Assembly: GCA_030830785.1 (NCBI GenBank)
Contig: JAURMI010000022.1
Span: 124,001-188,000, forward strand
Origin: Crocinitomicaceae bacterium
Lineage (GTDB): Bacteria > Bacteroidota > Bacteroidia > Flavobacteriales_D > Crocinitomicaceae
Direction of reading: 5' to 3'
Length of the DNA: 64,000 nucleotides
Part shown: positions 45,836 to 56,122 of the stretch, piece by piece
How the letters are laid out: the number at the start of each line of letters is the position of its first letter
Numbering within the stretch: the first letter of the stretch is position 1
The notes under the pieces: model-generated
What the model was told of the DNA's origin: nothing
Database searches by the model: none
Seen by the model: the letters and a program-made list of their open reading frames with translations, nothing else
Program-made: the position numbers and the translations under genes

Positions 45836-48800
45836 ATGAATGTCCTTAAAATATCGCTTTTCACATTTCTACTTTTAGGTTTTAAATTACAAGGTCAAAA
45901 TCTTCAAAAACCAAGTGCCTATGAAATTGCGCACTTACCAATTTGGGCCCAACTCATGTACGGGGAGCATCCGAATATATATGCTGTCCAAAATGCTTAC
46001 GAGAACTACTTCAAAAACCATCCTTTCGAAAAGAGTTTTCATACCCAATACTATAAGCGTTGGATACGCGAAAATCAATATTACGCAAATCAACAAGGAT
46101 ACATTGAAATTCCTTCAGTAGAATTTATCGAACAAGATCAAGCCTCATATCTAAAAAAACAACAAGCACAAAGTAAACTTACCGATTGGTCTATCATGGG
46201 CCCAATTACCAATTATCAACAAGGCCTCACGCAGGGTTCAGGACAAGCGAATATCTACAGTTTTGATCAATGCCAAGCACAACCAAATACGTGTTATTGT
46301 GGCACTGAACCCGGAGAAGTATATAAAAGTAGTAATGGTGGCGTAAGTTGGAATTTAACCTCTAGTGAAATTAATTTTGGTTCTGGGGTTACGGCAATTG
46401 AAGTTCATCCTGTTAATCCCAATTATGTTATAGCAGGAGCAAATAAAGGTCTTTTTTTAAGTACAGATGGTGGAACTACATGGATCAATACCCTACCAAG
46501 CTCTGGACTAAATGTGAATGAAATATTCATTCTGCCTTCCAACCCAAATATTGTCTTTGCAGCAACCGAAAATGGTCTGTTTAAAAGTAGCGATGCTGCA
46601 CAATCTTGGACACAAATTCACAGCGAGAGATGCTACGATATAAAATTAAAACCAGGCACAAGCCAAACTTTGTATTTACTAAAAAATAACCCTGGGTTAA
46701 TCAGGTGTGAGTTTTTTATCTCAACAGATGCAGGGCAAACTTGGACACTACAGGACAATGGATGGTATAGCTCCAATGATCCGGCAAGAATTGATCGCGG
46801 AGGGCGTTTGGCCGTAAGTGATGCCGCACCCCAGAGAATTTACGCATATTTAATTGGCGATTCAAAACCCGATGATTTTGGTTATATAGGTTTGTATAGA
46901 AGTGACAACGGCGGCCAAACATGGACACTACCCAATGGGCCTGTTGGAGGGCCATATTCTACAACCCATCCAAATTTAGCAATGGGCTCCCCTACTTGGA
47001 ATTATCATCAAGGTTTCTACAATTGTGCATTGATGGCCAACCCAAACAATGCAGATGAATTGCTCATTGGCGGGCTAAATTTATACCGCAGCAACGATGC
47101 AGCGATGACTTTTTCATCTGTTTCGGGTTATGTAGGTGGGCCTTTAAGTTTACATGTAGACAATCAAGATTTTCGTGTAATCAATAATGAAACTTGGGTA
47201 ACTACAGATGGTGGAATTTACCATAGTACCGATTTTATGAACACTCAACCAGATTTTTATATGTCTGGAGTTCACGGTTCAGATTATTGGGGTTTTGACA
47301 ATGGTTGGAATGAAGATGTATTGGTCGGTGGCCTATATCACAATGGGAATTTAGCATATCACGAGAATTATGGAGATGGGAATTTTTTAGAGTTGGGGGG
47401 CGGTGAAGCACCAACAGGTTATGTCAATCCTGGCGATAACAAACTCACATATTTTTCTGACGTCAATGGCAAACGGCTTCCTTCAACACTAGACGGATCC
47501 ATTCAAAACGCATCATTTGGAATAAACCCAAATGAAAGTTATTGGGCAGCACAATCCTCTGAACTTGTTTTTCACCCGAATTGCTACAGTATCGCCTATA
47601 CCGGTTTTGAAAATAAATTGTACAAAACAAGTGATATGGGGGCCACTTTTGAATTGATTTTCACTTTTGGTACTAATACCAATGAAAAAATCAATTATAT
47701 CGAAATCGCATCGGATAACCCAGATGTAATCTATCTGAATCAAAAACCGGAAAGTGGAACTACAGGAAGGCTTTTTAAGAGCACTGATGGAGGCTTGAAT
47801 TGGTCACAACTTTCGATTCCTCCCGGAAATTCGAGCAGGATGTTATTGGCAGTTAATCCTCAAAATGCAGATGAATTGTGGCTTGCGTATCCTAGTGGCG
47901 CGAACGGTTTTAAGGTTTTTAAAACAGTAAACTCAGGGAGCAATTGGTCTAATTTGACCAGTAGCCTGCTCAATAATGAATCTGTACAATCCCTTATACA
48001 TATTGCTGGAACAGATGGAGGAATTTATGTGGCTACAAACAGAGCTGTTTACTATCGCAATAATGTTAGTGACTTTACGCTTGAAAATAATGGACTTCCA
48101 TTATTTACCAATGGCAATATTTTAAAACCATTTTATCGCGATAGTAAAATTAGATTGGCCACCTACGGAAAAGGAATTTATCAAAGTGATCTTGTGGAAA
48201 GCCCATCTCAAATCATTGCTCGTATAACGGTGGATAAACTTAGTCAGACGGCCATTTGTGAAATTGACTCTTTTTATTTTGATGACTATTCTTTTTTAAA
48301 CCATCAAAATGCATCTTGGCAATGGAGCTTTCCTACAGGAAGCCCAAGTAGTTCTAATCTTAGAAACCCTGCGGTTATTTTTCAAAGCGCTGGGCAGCAT
48401 TTAGCTGTGCTGCAGATTACTGATGCCAATGGCCAGACCGATACAGACTCGCTTTATGTTACGCTAGATTTTTTTAGTTTTAACACGGGAATTTCAGAAG
48501 ATTTTGAACAACAGTTTTTGCCGCCAGGTTGGACAACAGTAGATCATAATGGAAGTGGCACATGGACACTTTCTACATCTGTTGGTGGCTATTCGAACTC
48601 AAGCCAATCAACCTATTTTAATAATTATGACATCAACTCACAAGGGACATATGATGATATAATAATGCCATTAGAAACTAGTACTTTGAATATCCAACCA
48701 TACTTATTCTTTGATGTTGCTTATGCGCGTTGGGGAGGTGGCTATTCAGATTCCTTGCAGGTGGTCGTTTCATCAGATTGCTTTGCTAGCGAGCAAGTAC

Positions 48801-49249
48801 TCTATTATAAAGGTGGTTTAGATTTAGCTACTTCGCCAGATTTTCAAAGTTTTTTTACGCCCTCTGCTTCACAATGGCGCAAAGATTCAGTTGATTTGAG
48901 CGCCTATGCAAATATTGGAAATCTCCAAGTTGCTTTCAGAAATATTGGCGGTTGGGGCAATTGCTTATACTTGGACAATATTAATTTGGGTTCAATGGCC
49001 CAAATAAATCAAAACCAATTCGTGAAGCGCTATATCTATCCTAATCCATCTTGCGCAGGATCAACAATAAAAATTGTTGGCCCTCCAGGAGAGGTTATCC
49101 GATTACTTGATTTGAAAGGAAAAGAAATCTTAAAAGCATCATACAACGCCAATTTTACATTGCCACAAAATTTAAATGCAGGTACCTATATGCTTCAGAT
49201 CCAAAGTCAAGCAATAATCAGCAATATCAAGTTGCTTATTGTAGAATAA
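45836..49249 (+). CDS. Large secreted protein with BNR/sortilin-like repeats, PKD and T9SS sorting domain
   Basis: The 1137-residue protein has a signal peptide (~1-20) and then a long run of BNR/Asp-box repeats (for example VYKSSNGGVSWNL, LFLSTDGGTTWIN, LFKSTDGGLNWSQL), typical of VPS10/sortilin-like propellers (~145-800). A PKD-like domain follows (~815-880, ending DTDSLYVTL), then a jelly-roll of the choice-of-anchor J kind (~885-1055, EDFEQQFLPPGW) and a T9SS sorting domain (~1060-1137, YIYPNPSCAGS). It is exported by T9SS to the surface or medium, probably for binding; no catalytic site is seen. Confidence 0.85.
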   Translation: MNVLKISLFTFLLLGFKLQGQNLQKPSAYEIAHLPIWAQLMYGEHPNIYAVQNAYENYFKNHPFEKSFHTQYYKRWIRENQYYANQQGYIEIPSVEFIEQDQASYLKKQQAQSKLTDWSIMGPITNYQQGLTQGSGQANIYSFDQCQAQPNTCYCGTEPGEVYKSSNGGVSWNLTSSEINFGSGVTAIEVHPVNPNYVIAGANKGLFLSTDGGTTWINTLPSSGLNVNEIFILPSNPNIVFAATENGLFKSSDAAQSWTQIHSERCYDIKLKPGTSQTLYLLKNNPGLIRCEFFISTDAGQTWTLQDNGWYSSNDPARIDRGGRLAVSDAAPQRIYAYLIGDSKPDDFGYIGLYRSDNGGQTWTLPNGPVGGPYSTTHPNLAMGSPTWNYHQGFYNCALMANPNNADELLIGGLNLYRSNDAAMTFSSVSGYVGGPLSLHVDNQDFRVINNETWVTTDGGIYHSTDFMNTQPDFYMSGVHGSDYWGFDNGWNEDVLVGGLYHNGNLAYHENYGDGNFLELGGGEAPTGYVNPGDNKLTYFSDVNGKRLPSTLDGSIQNASFGINPNESYWAAQSSELVFHPNCYSIAYTGFENKLYKTSDMGATFELIFTFGTNTNEKINYIEIASDNPDVIYLNQKPESGTTGRLFKSTDGGLNWSQLSIPPGNSSRMLLAVNPQNADELWLAYPSGANGFKVFKTVNSGSNWSNLTSSLLNNESVQSLIHIAGTDGGIYVATNRAVYYRNNVSDFTLENNGLPLFTNGNILKPFYRDSKIRLATYGKGIYQSDLVESPSQIIARITVDKLSQTAICEIDSFYFDDYSFLNHQNASWQWSFPTGSPSSSNLRNPAVIFQSAGQHLAVLQITDANGQTDTDSLYVTLDFFSFNTGISEDFEQQFLPPGWTTVDHNGSGTWTLSTSVGGYSNSSQSTYFNNYDINSQGTYDDIIMPLETSTLNIQPYLFFDVAYARWGGGYSDSLQVVVSSDCFASEQVLYYKGGLDLATSPDFQSFFTPSASQWRKDSVDLSAYANIGNLQVAFRNIGGWGNCLYLDNINLGSMAQINQNQFVKRYIYPNPSCAGSTIKIVGPPGEVIRLLDLKGKEILKASYNANFTLPQNLNAGTYMLQIQSQAIISNIKLLIVE

Positions 49250-49318
49250 GGGGTTCTAAATTTCATCGTTTTGGCATATTTGGCATAATTTATGATATTT
49301 GCAAAGAAAAACTCTTAT

Positions 49319-49957
49319 ATGAAAATATTTTTAGCGCTTTGCTTGTCTCTTTTGACTTCTCAGACTTTTGCACAAGATGCGAAAGCACAAGGTATATTGG
49401 ATAAACTTTCCACAAAAATGAAATCCATGAAATCCTTTTACATAGAATTTAATGCTAGCGTTAAAAACAACACGACAGGAACCAATGAAAATGAATTTGG
49501 CAAAGGCTGGGTAAAAGGCAATAAATTTTACGCTTCCTATGGTGACAATGCGATGATTTGCAATGGTGTGAAAACTTGGACAATCATAAAAGAAGATCGC
49601 TCAGTTTATGAATCTGATGCAAGTGAAGACGACGAAGAATCCATTAATCCTAAACGCTTAATGACGATTTGGGAAACAGGTTTTAAAAATAAATATGACC
49701 ACGAGGGGAATTTCAATGGCAAGCCTGTTCACATTATTAATTTATATCCTAAAGTACCTTCAAAAGCTGAATACCATACCATTCAATTATATATTTCCAA
49801 AACTGAAAATGAACTAGTTAAGGCTATCATGAAAACAAAAGATGGCACAACCATGACCTATTCTGTAACTAAATTCACAGCCAACCCTACCATTGACGAC
49901 AGCAAGTTTGTATTCGATAGAAAAAAATATCCGGGTTATCCAGTTATAAAAGACTAA
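49319..49957 (+). CDS. LolA-like outer membrane lipoprotein carrier
   Basis: Starting at 49319 (MKIFLALCLSLLTSQTFAQ) gives a clean signal peptide and a 212-residue protein. The LolA-like fold is seen in the MKSFYIEFNASVKN strand region, GKGWVKGNKFYASY, MICNGVKTWTI and the late DDSKFVFDRKKYPGYPVI. It would carry lipoproteins across the periplasm. The small size and single copy suit LolA; a related sigma-E regulator-like MucB fold is less likely. Confidence 0.82.
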   Translation: MKIFLALCLSLLTSQTFAQDAKAQGILDKLSTKMKSMKSFYIEFNASVKNNTTGTNENEFGKGWVKGNKFYASYGDNAMICNGVKTWTIIKEDRSVYESDASEDDEESINPKRLMTIWETGFKNKYDHEGNFNGKPVHIINLYPKVPSKAEYHTIQLYISKTENELVKAIMKTKDGTTMTYSVTKFTANPTIDDSKFVFDRKKYPGYPVIKD

Positions 49958-49967
49958 GGTTAATAAA

Positions 49968-50420
49968 TCAACGTTTCATTAGTCTATCCATTTGGCGCTT
50001 ATCATCTTTTTCTTTTAGATCTTGTCGCTTGTCGTGGAGTTTCTTTCCTTTGGCGCAAGCAATCTGCACTTTAACCCATCCTTTTTGACTCAAAAATAAT
50101 TTTATTGGAACTAGCGTATGACCTTTTACTTTAAGAAACTTTTCTATACGTTTAATTTCTTTTCCATTTAGCAGTAACTTGCGGTCAGCTCTAGGTTTAT
50201 GGTTGTAGAAGGAAGCATTTTCATAAATTGAAATATGCATATTGCGAAGCCATACCTCTCCATTTTCATATAACCCGTATGCTTCTAGGATAGATGCCTT
50301 GCCACTTCGAATGCTTTTTATTTCTGTACCTGATAGAACGATACCTGCTTCAAAAATTTCATCTAAATGAAATTCAAAACGGGCACGTTTATTTCTTATA
50401 TTAAGATCCTTGTTGGACAT
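49968..50420 (-). CDS. smpB: SsrA-binding protein SmpB
   Basis: The 150-residue protein binds tmRNA and brings it to stalled ribosomes. It shows NKRARFEFHLDEIFEAGIVL, SGTEIKSIRSGKASI, the KRIEKFLKVKGHTLVPI segment and the basic tail GKKLHDKRQDLKEKDDKRQ that forms a helix in the mRNA channel. Its promoter (50425-50453) is complete and very close to the ATG. Confidence 0.97.
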   Translation of the reverse strand: MSNKDLNIRNKRARFEFHLDEIFEAGIVLSGTEIKSIRSGKASILEAYGLYENGEVWLRNMHISIYENASFYNHKPRADRKLLLNGKEIKRIEKFLKVKGHTLVPIKLFLSQKGWVKVQIACAKGKKLHDKRQDLKEKDDKRQMDRLMKR

Positions 50421-50424
50421 AATA

Positions 50425-50453
50425 CAAAGTTACAATTTTGAGACGCCAACCAA
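50425..50453 (-). promoter_or_regulatory. Complete promoter of smpB, 4 bases before the ATG
   Basis: On the minus strand TTTG, 18 bases, then TAACTTTG (50425-50432), then TATT and the ATG. The predicted transcript begins at the start codon. Confidence 0.7.
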
Positions 50454-50479
50454 ATCAAAAGTTTAGTTAATTTTAGCGC

Positions 50480-51091
50480 ATGCAATTTAGCTCTCATTAT
50501 CTCGAACAAGCGGTAGACCAACTTGCTAGCCTGCCAGGAGTTGGCAGACGCACTGCACTTCGTTTAGCCTTAGATTTATTAAAACGTTCTGATATTGAGT
50601 TAAATGACTTTATTTCGGCTATTAGTGCTTTACAAAGTAACGTTCAAAATTGCCTACAATGTGGAAATATCACAGATAACATAACATGCCATATCTGTGA
50701 TAATCCCAAAAGGGACAAATCTATCATTTGTGTTGTGGAAGATATTCGGGATGTTATGGCAATAGAATCTACCAATTCTTTTGAAGGAATATACCACGTT
50801 CTTGGAGGACTAATCTCCCCGATGGATGGTGTTGGTCCTCAACAACTAAATATTGCAAGTCTGCCCGAACGAATTCAAAGTGGTGCAATAAAAGAGATCA
50901 TTTTAGCGCTAAGCCCTACCATGGAAGGTGATACAACGAATTTCTACATTTATAAAAAAATCAAAGAATTAGACATTATCGTATCTAGAATTTCAAGAGG
51001 TATTGCCGTAGGGTCTGAACTGCAATATGCAGATGAATTAACCTTAGGGCGGAGCTTGCAACAAAGGCAAGTGTTTGAATTAACGCAATAA
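50480..51091 (+). CDS. recR: Recombination protein RecR
   Basis: The 203-residue protein has the helix-hairpin-helix (LASLPGVGRRTALRLALDLL), the four-cysteine zinc finger C-x2-C...C-x2-C (CLQCGNITDNITCHICD) and the Toprim domain (ICVVEDIRDVMAIE, YHVLGGLISPMDGVGPQQL). It works with RecF and RecO at single-strand gaps. A near-match -7 box (TAATTTTA) sits 4 bases before its ATG. Confidence 0.97.
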   Translation: MQFSSHYLEQAVDQLASLPGVGRRTALRLALDLLKRSDIELNDFISAISALQSNVQNCLQCGNITDNITCHICDNPKRDKSIICVVEDIRDVMAIESTNSFEGIYHVLGGLISPMDGVGPQQLNIASLPERIQSGAIKEIILALSPTMEGDTTNFYIYKKIKELDIIVSRISRGIAVGSELQYADELTLGRSLQQRQVFELTQ

Positions 51092-51097
51092 TTATTG

Positions 51098-51832
51098 CTA
51101 CTGCACCTTAAAAAATTGAGTTTTCTTTTTTAGGTAGCGTAAACCAAGGGTAAAAATGGCGATGAACAAGGCCCCGCAAAGGAGCTTTATTGTGTTGTGA
51201 TTGTTATTGAGCTGTTGCAGAACGTACAATTCAAACCAAATCAAAATTAAGGCAGTTGTCATGGAAGCGGCCCAGCCAGCATATTCATTCTCAATGACCA
51301 CCTTTAGTGAGAATTTTTGAGCATTTGCTTTATACTTCCAAATTGCCGGTAAAATTAGCGGTGTTTGTTTTTTCCAATCTTGATATTTTTGACCAAACTG
51401 CCGCGTTAAAAATTGTTCCTCTGCAAAAATAATCAAGCGATAATAGCATAAAAACAATATTAAATAAACAAAAACGAGCCAATCTATACCCGTAAATACT
51501 GCCCAACCCATATAGGTAATAATATTACCAAGATATAGAGGATGACGAACCATTGAATAGATACCGGTTGAATTTAAAGATTCTGCTACTTGTTCATCCC
51601 TATTTCGACCCGAAGTATGCTCGGCACGCTTACCTACAGAAAGCGCACGTATGAGATGACCCAATATGACCAATCCTATTGCATAAAATGTGCGCATAGG
51701 ATCAAACCAATGTTCAGAATTTGCAAAAAAATGCATTAATATAAATGCAGATGCAAAGAATATTACAGGAATTTGGCCACGGTATTTAAAAAATAAATTC
51801 CCTAGGTTTTCCAATTTATTTTCAGCTGACAT
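51098..51832 (-). CDS. Integral membrane methyltransferase-family protein (ICMT/PEMT-like)
   Basis: From ATG 51832 the protein has 244 residues and about six membrane helices. The motif YSMVRHPLYLGNIITYMGW and the later AEEQFLTRQFG match the isoprenylcysteine carboxyl methyltransferase and phospholipid methyltransferase superfamily, which use SAM at the membrane face. The substrate is unknown. Convergent with recR and divergent from the START-like gene. Confidence 0.82.
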   Translation of the reverse strand: MSAENKLENLGNLFFKYRGQIPVIFFASAFILMHFFANSEHWFDPMRTFYAIGLVILGHLIRALSVGKRAEHTSGRNRDEQVAESLNSTGIYSMVRHPLYLGNIITYMGWAVFTGIDWLVFVYLILFLCYYRLIIFAEEQFLTRQFGQKYQDWKKQTPLILPAIWKYKANAQKFSLKVVIENEYAGWAASMTTALILIWFELYVLQQLNNNHNTIKLLCGALFIAIFTLGLRYLKKKTQFFKVQ

Positions 51833-51889
51833 TGATTTAAATTTTGTATATTTAATGATTGACAAAAGTAACAATAAATCTGGGCGTCA

Positions 51890-52273
51890 ATGAAAGAAAA
51901 GTACAAGTTAGAGTTTCTACTCAAAACCTCCCCTCGTGTGCTCGACAAGCTGATTAGCACCCCTGATGGTCTTGCAGATTGGTTTGCTGATGACGTCCGT
52001 GTTAACGACGACATTTATTCTTTTGAGTGGGATGGCAACATTGAGGAAGCTAGACTGATCCAATTCAAATTGAATTCAAAAATACGTTTTCAATGGATAG
52101 AAGACGAACAAGACGGCCTCGATACTTATTTTGAATTGGCTTATGTCGTAGACCCTATGACCAACTCTGTGATTTTACACATTACAGATTTTGCAACATC
52201 CAATGAGCTAGAAAGTAGTCAAGCTCTTTGGCATCAGGCCATTTCTGATTTAAAACGTATAATTGGTGGTTAA
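51890..52273 (+). CDS. START-like (SRPBCC) domain protein
   Basis: The 127-residue protein begins KYKLEFLLKTSPRVLDKLIS and has PDGLADWFADDVRV and SFEWDGNIEEARLI, a small hydrophobic-cavity fold. Short Bacteroidota-specific members of this type are common and uncharacterised. Highly acidic. It is followed by the LptF/G gene after 62 bases. Confidence 0.82.
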   Translation: MKEKYKLEFLLKTSPRVLDKLISTPDGLADWFADDVRVNDDIYSFEWDGNIEEARLIQFKLNSKIRFQWIEDEQDGLDTYFELAYVVDPMTNSVILHITDFATSNELESSQALWHQAISDLKRIIGG

Positions 52274-52335
52274 AGAGGAAAATAATTTAGCACAGCTCAC
52301 TTCTTAAATTATTATTTTTGCCTTAAATAAAGCGT

Positions 52336-53727
52336 TTGAAGCGTCTTGTACTCTTTAGTTTAAAGTCATTCACAGGTCCATTTATTGTGACGCTGTTGAT
52401 TTCGATGTTCATGCTCATTCTTCAATTTTTTTGGGTGTATATCGATGATTTAATGGGCAAAGGCCTAAGCGTATGGGTCATTTTGGAATTATTAATGTAC
52501 GTTTCGGCAGGGATAGTACCACTCGCCCTCCCCTTAGCCATTTTACTTTCATCATTAATGGCGCTTGGGAATTTATCTGAGCACAATGAACTAACAGCAT
52601 TAAAAGCAAGTGGTTTTTCATTGTTGCGCATACTTAGGCCCTTGATTATTATTGTTTGTATTATAGCTTTAGCTACCTTTTTATTTGCCAATTATGTAAT
52701 TCCGGCAGCCAATCTCAAATGGCATACTTTAATTTATGATATCCAAAATAAAAAGATCGCCACCATTTTAACTCCAGGCGTATATTCAAAACATTTTGAG
52801 GGTTATGCCATAAAAATTGACTCTCTTGATGGAAACGATTGCTTGGGCGTAACCATACACGACTACACCCAACCCACTCAGTTGAGAACCGTTCGAGCAA
52901 AAGAAGCAACGGTATATAAATCAGAAAATGGACGATTTGTTTTCTTAAATCTCAAAAATGGTAGTATTCTAGAAGAATTGGATATACAAAACCCCATGTA
53001 TCTTCCTAATAAAATACTGAGTAACCCCTCTAAAAGACCCTCTAGGGTCTCGCATTTTTCTCAAGGCGTTTACAAATTAGATTTAGACGGTTTAGATTTA
53101 AATCGTTCAAAAGAGGACTTGTTTACCGATAAATACGAGATGTTTAACGTTTTTCAAATAAACAATGCCATTGATTCACTTGTCTCAAAAAAGCAAAAAT
53201 TACAAAATCAGTTAGCGAAACAAAATAAAATGAGCTTTTTGACGCTTAATAAAACAATTTCTAATGCCATTGATAATGATCAGCGGTTAAATCAAGAGAA
53301 ACCCATTATACCCGCAATAAATTTTGACACACTGCCAGCCAAAGACAAACAACTTGTTTACAATTTAGCCCTATCAAAAATAAGACGCAACCAGCAACAA
53401 CTTAATAATCAGCAACAATTTATAAGCTCACTCGATCGTGAGGCCTCACTATATTGGATAGAATTTCACAGAAAATTTTCTCTTACCTATGCTGTTATAA
53501 TCTTGTTTTTTATTGGCGCGCCACTTGGTGCTTTAATTAAAAAAGGTGGTTTTGGTGCTCCAGTTGTGATAGCCGCATTGATTTTTATGTGTTACTTTAT
53601 TGCCAGTTCAATCGGTGACAATCTTGCTGATACCAATAGTGTAAGCCCCTTTATTGGCATGTGGATGGCCTCTTTAGTCTTCACTCCTATTGCCATTTAT
53701 TTGACCAAAAAAGCACAAGCTATTTAA
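52336..53727 (+). CDS. LptF/LptG-family LPS transport permease, TTG start
   Basis: The 463-residue protein has three membrane helices at each end (GPFIVTLLISMFMLILQFFW ... and the C-terminal IILFFIGAPLGALIKKGGFG) around a ~230-residue periplasmic part. With LptB it pulls lipopolysaccharide from the inner membrane. The start is TTG at 52336; there is an exact -7 box TATTTTTG (52313-52320) 15 bases upstream. It is followed after 8 bases by a glycosyltransferase, so this is an envelope cluster. Confidence 0.9.
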   Translation: MKRLVLFSLKSFTGPFIVTLLISMFMLILQFFWVYIDDLMGKGLSVWVILELLMYVSAGIVPLALPLAILLSSLMALGNLSEHNELTALKASGFSLLRILRPLIIIVCIIALATFLFANYVIPAANLKWHTLIYDIQNKKIATILTPGVYSKHFEGYAIKIDSLDGNDCLGVTIHDYTQPTQLRTVRAKEATVYKSENGRFVFLNLKNGSILEELDIQNPMYLPNKILSNPSKRPSRVSHFSQGVYKLDLDGLDLNRSKEDLFTDKYEMFNVFQINNAIDSLVSKKQKLQNQLAKQNKMSFLTLNKTISNAIDNDQRLNQEKPIIPAINFDTLPAKDKQLVYNLALSKIRRNQQQLNNQQQFISSLDREASLYWIEFHRKFSLTYAVIILFFIGAPLGALIKKGGFGAPVVIAALIFMCYFIASSIGDNLADTNSVSPFIGMWMASLVFTPIAIYLTKKAQAI

Positions 53728-53735
53728 TAGAAATC

Positions 53736-54932
53736 GTGAAATTTTTAATCCTTAGCCATAAACCACCGTATCCAATTTTAGATGGAGGATGCTTGGCGAT
53801 GTCTAGATTGCTTCAAGACATACTTACATTAAATAATACCACTCAAGTAAGCTATCATACACTTGCCACTCACAAACATCCTTTTAATAAGGATCATTTT
53901 CTACAACATCCTAAATTAAATGTAAAAGCTCATTTCATAGATACACGTTTAGGGATGTTTGCAGCATTAATAGCGCTCATCAAACAAGAATCCTATAATT
54001 TAACGAGATTCAAGGACAATAAAATTATTGGTGAACTTAAAAAGGAATTGAGCGTAGCGACCTATGATTTTGTTATTTTTGAAAGCCTCTATGCTGCGAT
54101 TTATGCAGCACCTTTGAGTGCCTTTTCTCAAGCTAAATTTATCTATAGGGCACATAATATAGAATACCAAATTTGGAAAGATCTTGCCAAAAATTCTAAG
54201 AATTTATTCAAGAAATGGTATTTGAATCAATTGGCCTATTCGTTAAAATGGGCAGAGCGGAGCATTTGGAGTGAAGATCAAGGAGAACTCGATCTTATTT
54301 TAAGCATTTCTGAATCCAACCTCGAGCTAATCGAATCTCAAACACTAACTGCTTGCAAATATTTGCCCTCGTCAATTGAATCGAGCAAGTTTCAAAGTAC
54401 ACTTTCGCCCATGAAACTTTGTTTTTTGGGTGCTTTTAATTGGAACCCTAATATTGAGGCTGTTGAATGGTTTTTAAGTGAGATTTTTGTTGTGCTTTTG
54501 AAGGCCTTTCCAAAGCTTGAATTTCATATTGCCGGTAAAGACTCACAAAATTTCAAGCATTGGCTGAGGCCTGGCGTACATATTCATGGTTTTGTTCCAG
54601 ACCCTAAAGAATTCATTGCTAACCATGGAATTTTTGTTGGCTGTTTACAATCGGGATCCGGAGTAAAAATGAAGATATTAGAGGCCATGAGCGTAGGTGC
54701 GCCTATTGTACTTAGCAGCAAATCCGCCGATGGTTTATCAAACCTAGATAAAAGTTGTATTCAACCCGACCTCAATGCATTCATAAATGAGCTAAATATG
54801 CTTCTAACAAATCAGGAAAAATTACGTGAAAGATCAGCCTACTTCAAGCAATATTTTGAAAAGCATTTCGGCACTGAACATGTTCAAAAGCAATTATATT
54901 TATTGCTAGATGAACTTCAAAATAATGGTTAA
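53736..54932 (+). CDS. Glycosyltransferase, GT4-like, GTG start
   Basis: GTG 53736 gives 398 residues starting VKFLILSHKPPYPILDGGC (the initiator is read as Met), 8 bases after the permease. Features of the GT-B fold are the N-terminal PPYPILDGG loop, CFLGAFNWNPNIEAVEWF (the start of domain two), LEFHIAGKDS and the nucleotide-binding region SGSGVKMKILEAMSVGAPIVL. It would add a sugar to an LPS core or surface polysaccharide; the donor is unknown. Confidence 0.88.
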   Translation: MKFLILSHKPPYPILDGGCLAMSRLLQDILTLNNTTQVSYHTLATHKHPFNKDHFLQHPKLNVKAHFIDTRLGMFAALIALIKQESYNLTRFKDNKIIGELKKELSVATYDFVIFESLYAAIYAAPLSAFSQAKFIYRAHNIEYQIWKDLAKNSKNLFKKWYLNQLAYSLKWAERSIWSEDQGELDLILSISESNLELIESQTLTACKYLPSSIESSKFQSTLSPMKLCFLGAFNWNPNIEAVEWFLSEIFVVLLKAFPKLEFHIAGKDSQNFKHWLRPGVHIHGFVPDPKEFIANHGIFVGCLQSGSGVKMKILEAMSVGAPIVLSSKSADGLSNLDKSCIQPDLNAFINELNMLLTNQEKLRERSAYFKQYFEKHFGTEHVQKQLYLLLDELQNNG

Positions 54933-54941
54933 TATTGTAAA

Positions 54942-56105
54942 ATGGGATTTCCGTGGTTTTTTATAATCGGCATTGTCTTTCTTTTATATAGTTATATACT
55001 TTACCCCTTTTTATTAAAAGTTATAATCCAAAATAGACCTAAAAAAACTTCTTTCTCAAACGGCCATAACAAACCTCCTTTGAGTATTATTATTGCTGCC
55101 CACAATGAAGAAAAAGTACTAAAAGATAAACTCGAATCGATACTCAATAGTGATTATCCTGAAGAATTAATAGAATTATTAATTGGCATTGATTGTAGTA
55201 CAGATTTTTCAGCAATTATTTTAAAAGAATATCAAGACAAATTTTCGAATTGTGAGCTATTTGAATTCGATCAAAGACAAGGTAAAATTCAAATTGTCAA
55301 TACACTTGTACCTAAGGCCAGTAATGAACTTGTGATACTCACTGACGCCAATGTGTTATTCACCCCACAAACTTTGACTTTTCTTCAAGCACCCTTTGAA
55401 GACTCAAAAATTGGACTTGTTGATACACGAATGCAGCATTATGGATTAAAAAATACTGGGATTTCCATTCCAGAATCAGAATACATTTCTGGTGAAGTTG
55501 CAGTAAAAGATGCCGAAGGCCAGCTTTGGGGAGCAATGATGGGACCATTCGGGGGATGTTTTGCCTTTCGTAAAAAATGCTTTGAGCCCATACCAGCACA
55601 CTTTCTTGTCGATGATTTTTTTATTAATATGACTTGTATTAAAAAAGGTTTTCAGTGCATTAATCAGAAGGATGCTTTAGTTCTAGAGGATGTTTCTAAT
55701 GATTCTTTCATCGAATTCAAAAGAAAAATTCGAATTTCTTCAGGCAATTTTCAAAACTTAAAATTTTTCTGGAAACTTTTGTTCAAGTTTAATTGGGTGT
55801 CATTTACTTTTATCTCACACAAGGTTATTAGATGGATTTTGCCGACATTTTTATTTTTTATGGTCATTTATATTGGTCTAAATAACGATGCATCTGGCTT
55901 ACATCAGTTTTTATATTATCTCTTGTGGCTGATTCCACTTGTATACTGTGTTGATTTCATGGCTCGCAGAAACAAAGTGCAACTTATATGGTTGCGTTAT
56001 CCCATTCATTTTATCAATATGAACGTAGCGCTATTCATTGGTATGATTCGATTTTTTATGGGCATCCGATCTTCGATTTGGCAACCTACGAAAAGACATC
56101 AATAA
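54942..56105 (+). CDS. Glycosyltransferase family 2 membrane protein
   Basis: The 387 residues have an N-terminal membrane helix, a GT2 domain (PLSIIIAAHNEEKVLKDKLES, IDCSTDFS where DGSTD is usual, VILTDANVLFTP with the metal aspartate, and LVDDFFINMTCI), and three or four membrane helices from ~285 to the end. It fits processive or chain-building polysaccharide synthases of the HasA/IcaA kind. It starts 9 bases after the GT4 gene. Confidence 0.9.
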   Translation: MGFPWFFIIGIVFLLYSYILYPFLLKVIIQNRPKKTSFSNGHNKPPLSIIIAAHNEEKVLKDKLESILNSDYPEELIELLIGIDCSTDFSAIILKEYQDKFSNCELFEFDQRQGKIQIVNTLVPKASNELVILTDANVLFTPQTLTFLQAPFEDSKIGLVDTRMQHYGLKNTGISIPESEYISGEVAVKDAEGQLWGAMMGPFGGCFAFRKKCFEPIPAHFLVDDFFINMTCIKKGFQCINQKDALVLEDVSNDSFIEFKRKIRISSGNFQNLKFFWKLLFKFNWVSFTFISHKVIRWILPTFLFFMVIYIGLNNDASGLHQFLYYLLWLIPLVYCVDFMARRNKVQLIWLRYPIHFINMNVALFIGMIRFFMGIRSSIWQPTKRHQ

Positions 56106-56122
56106 GCAAGTTATTTTTGGGA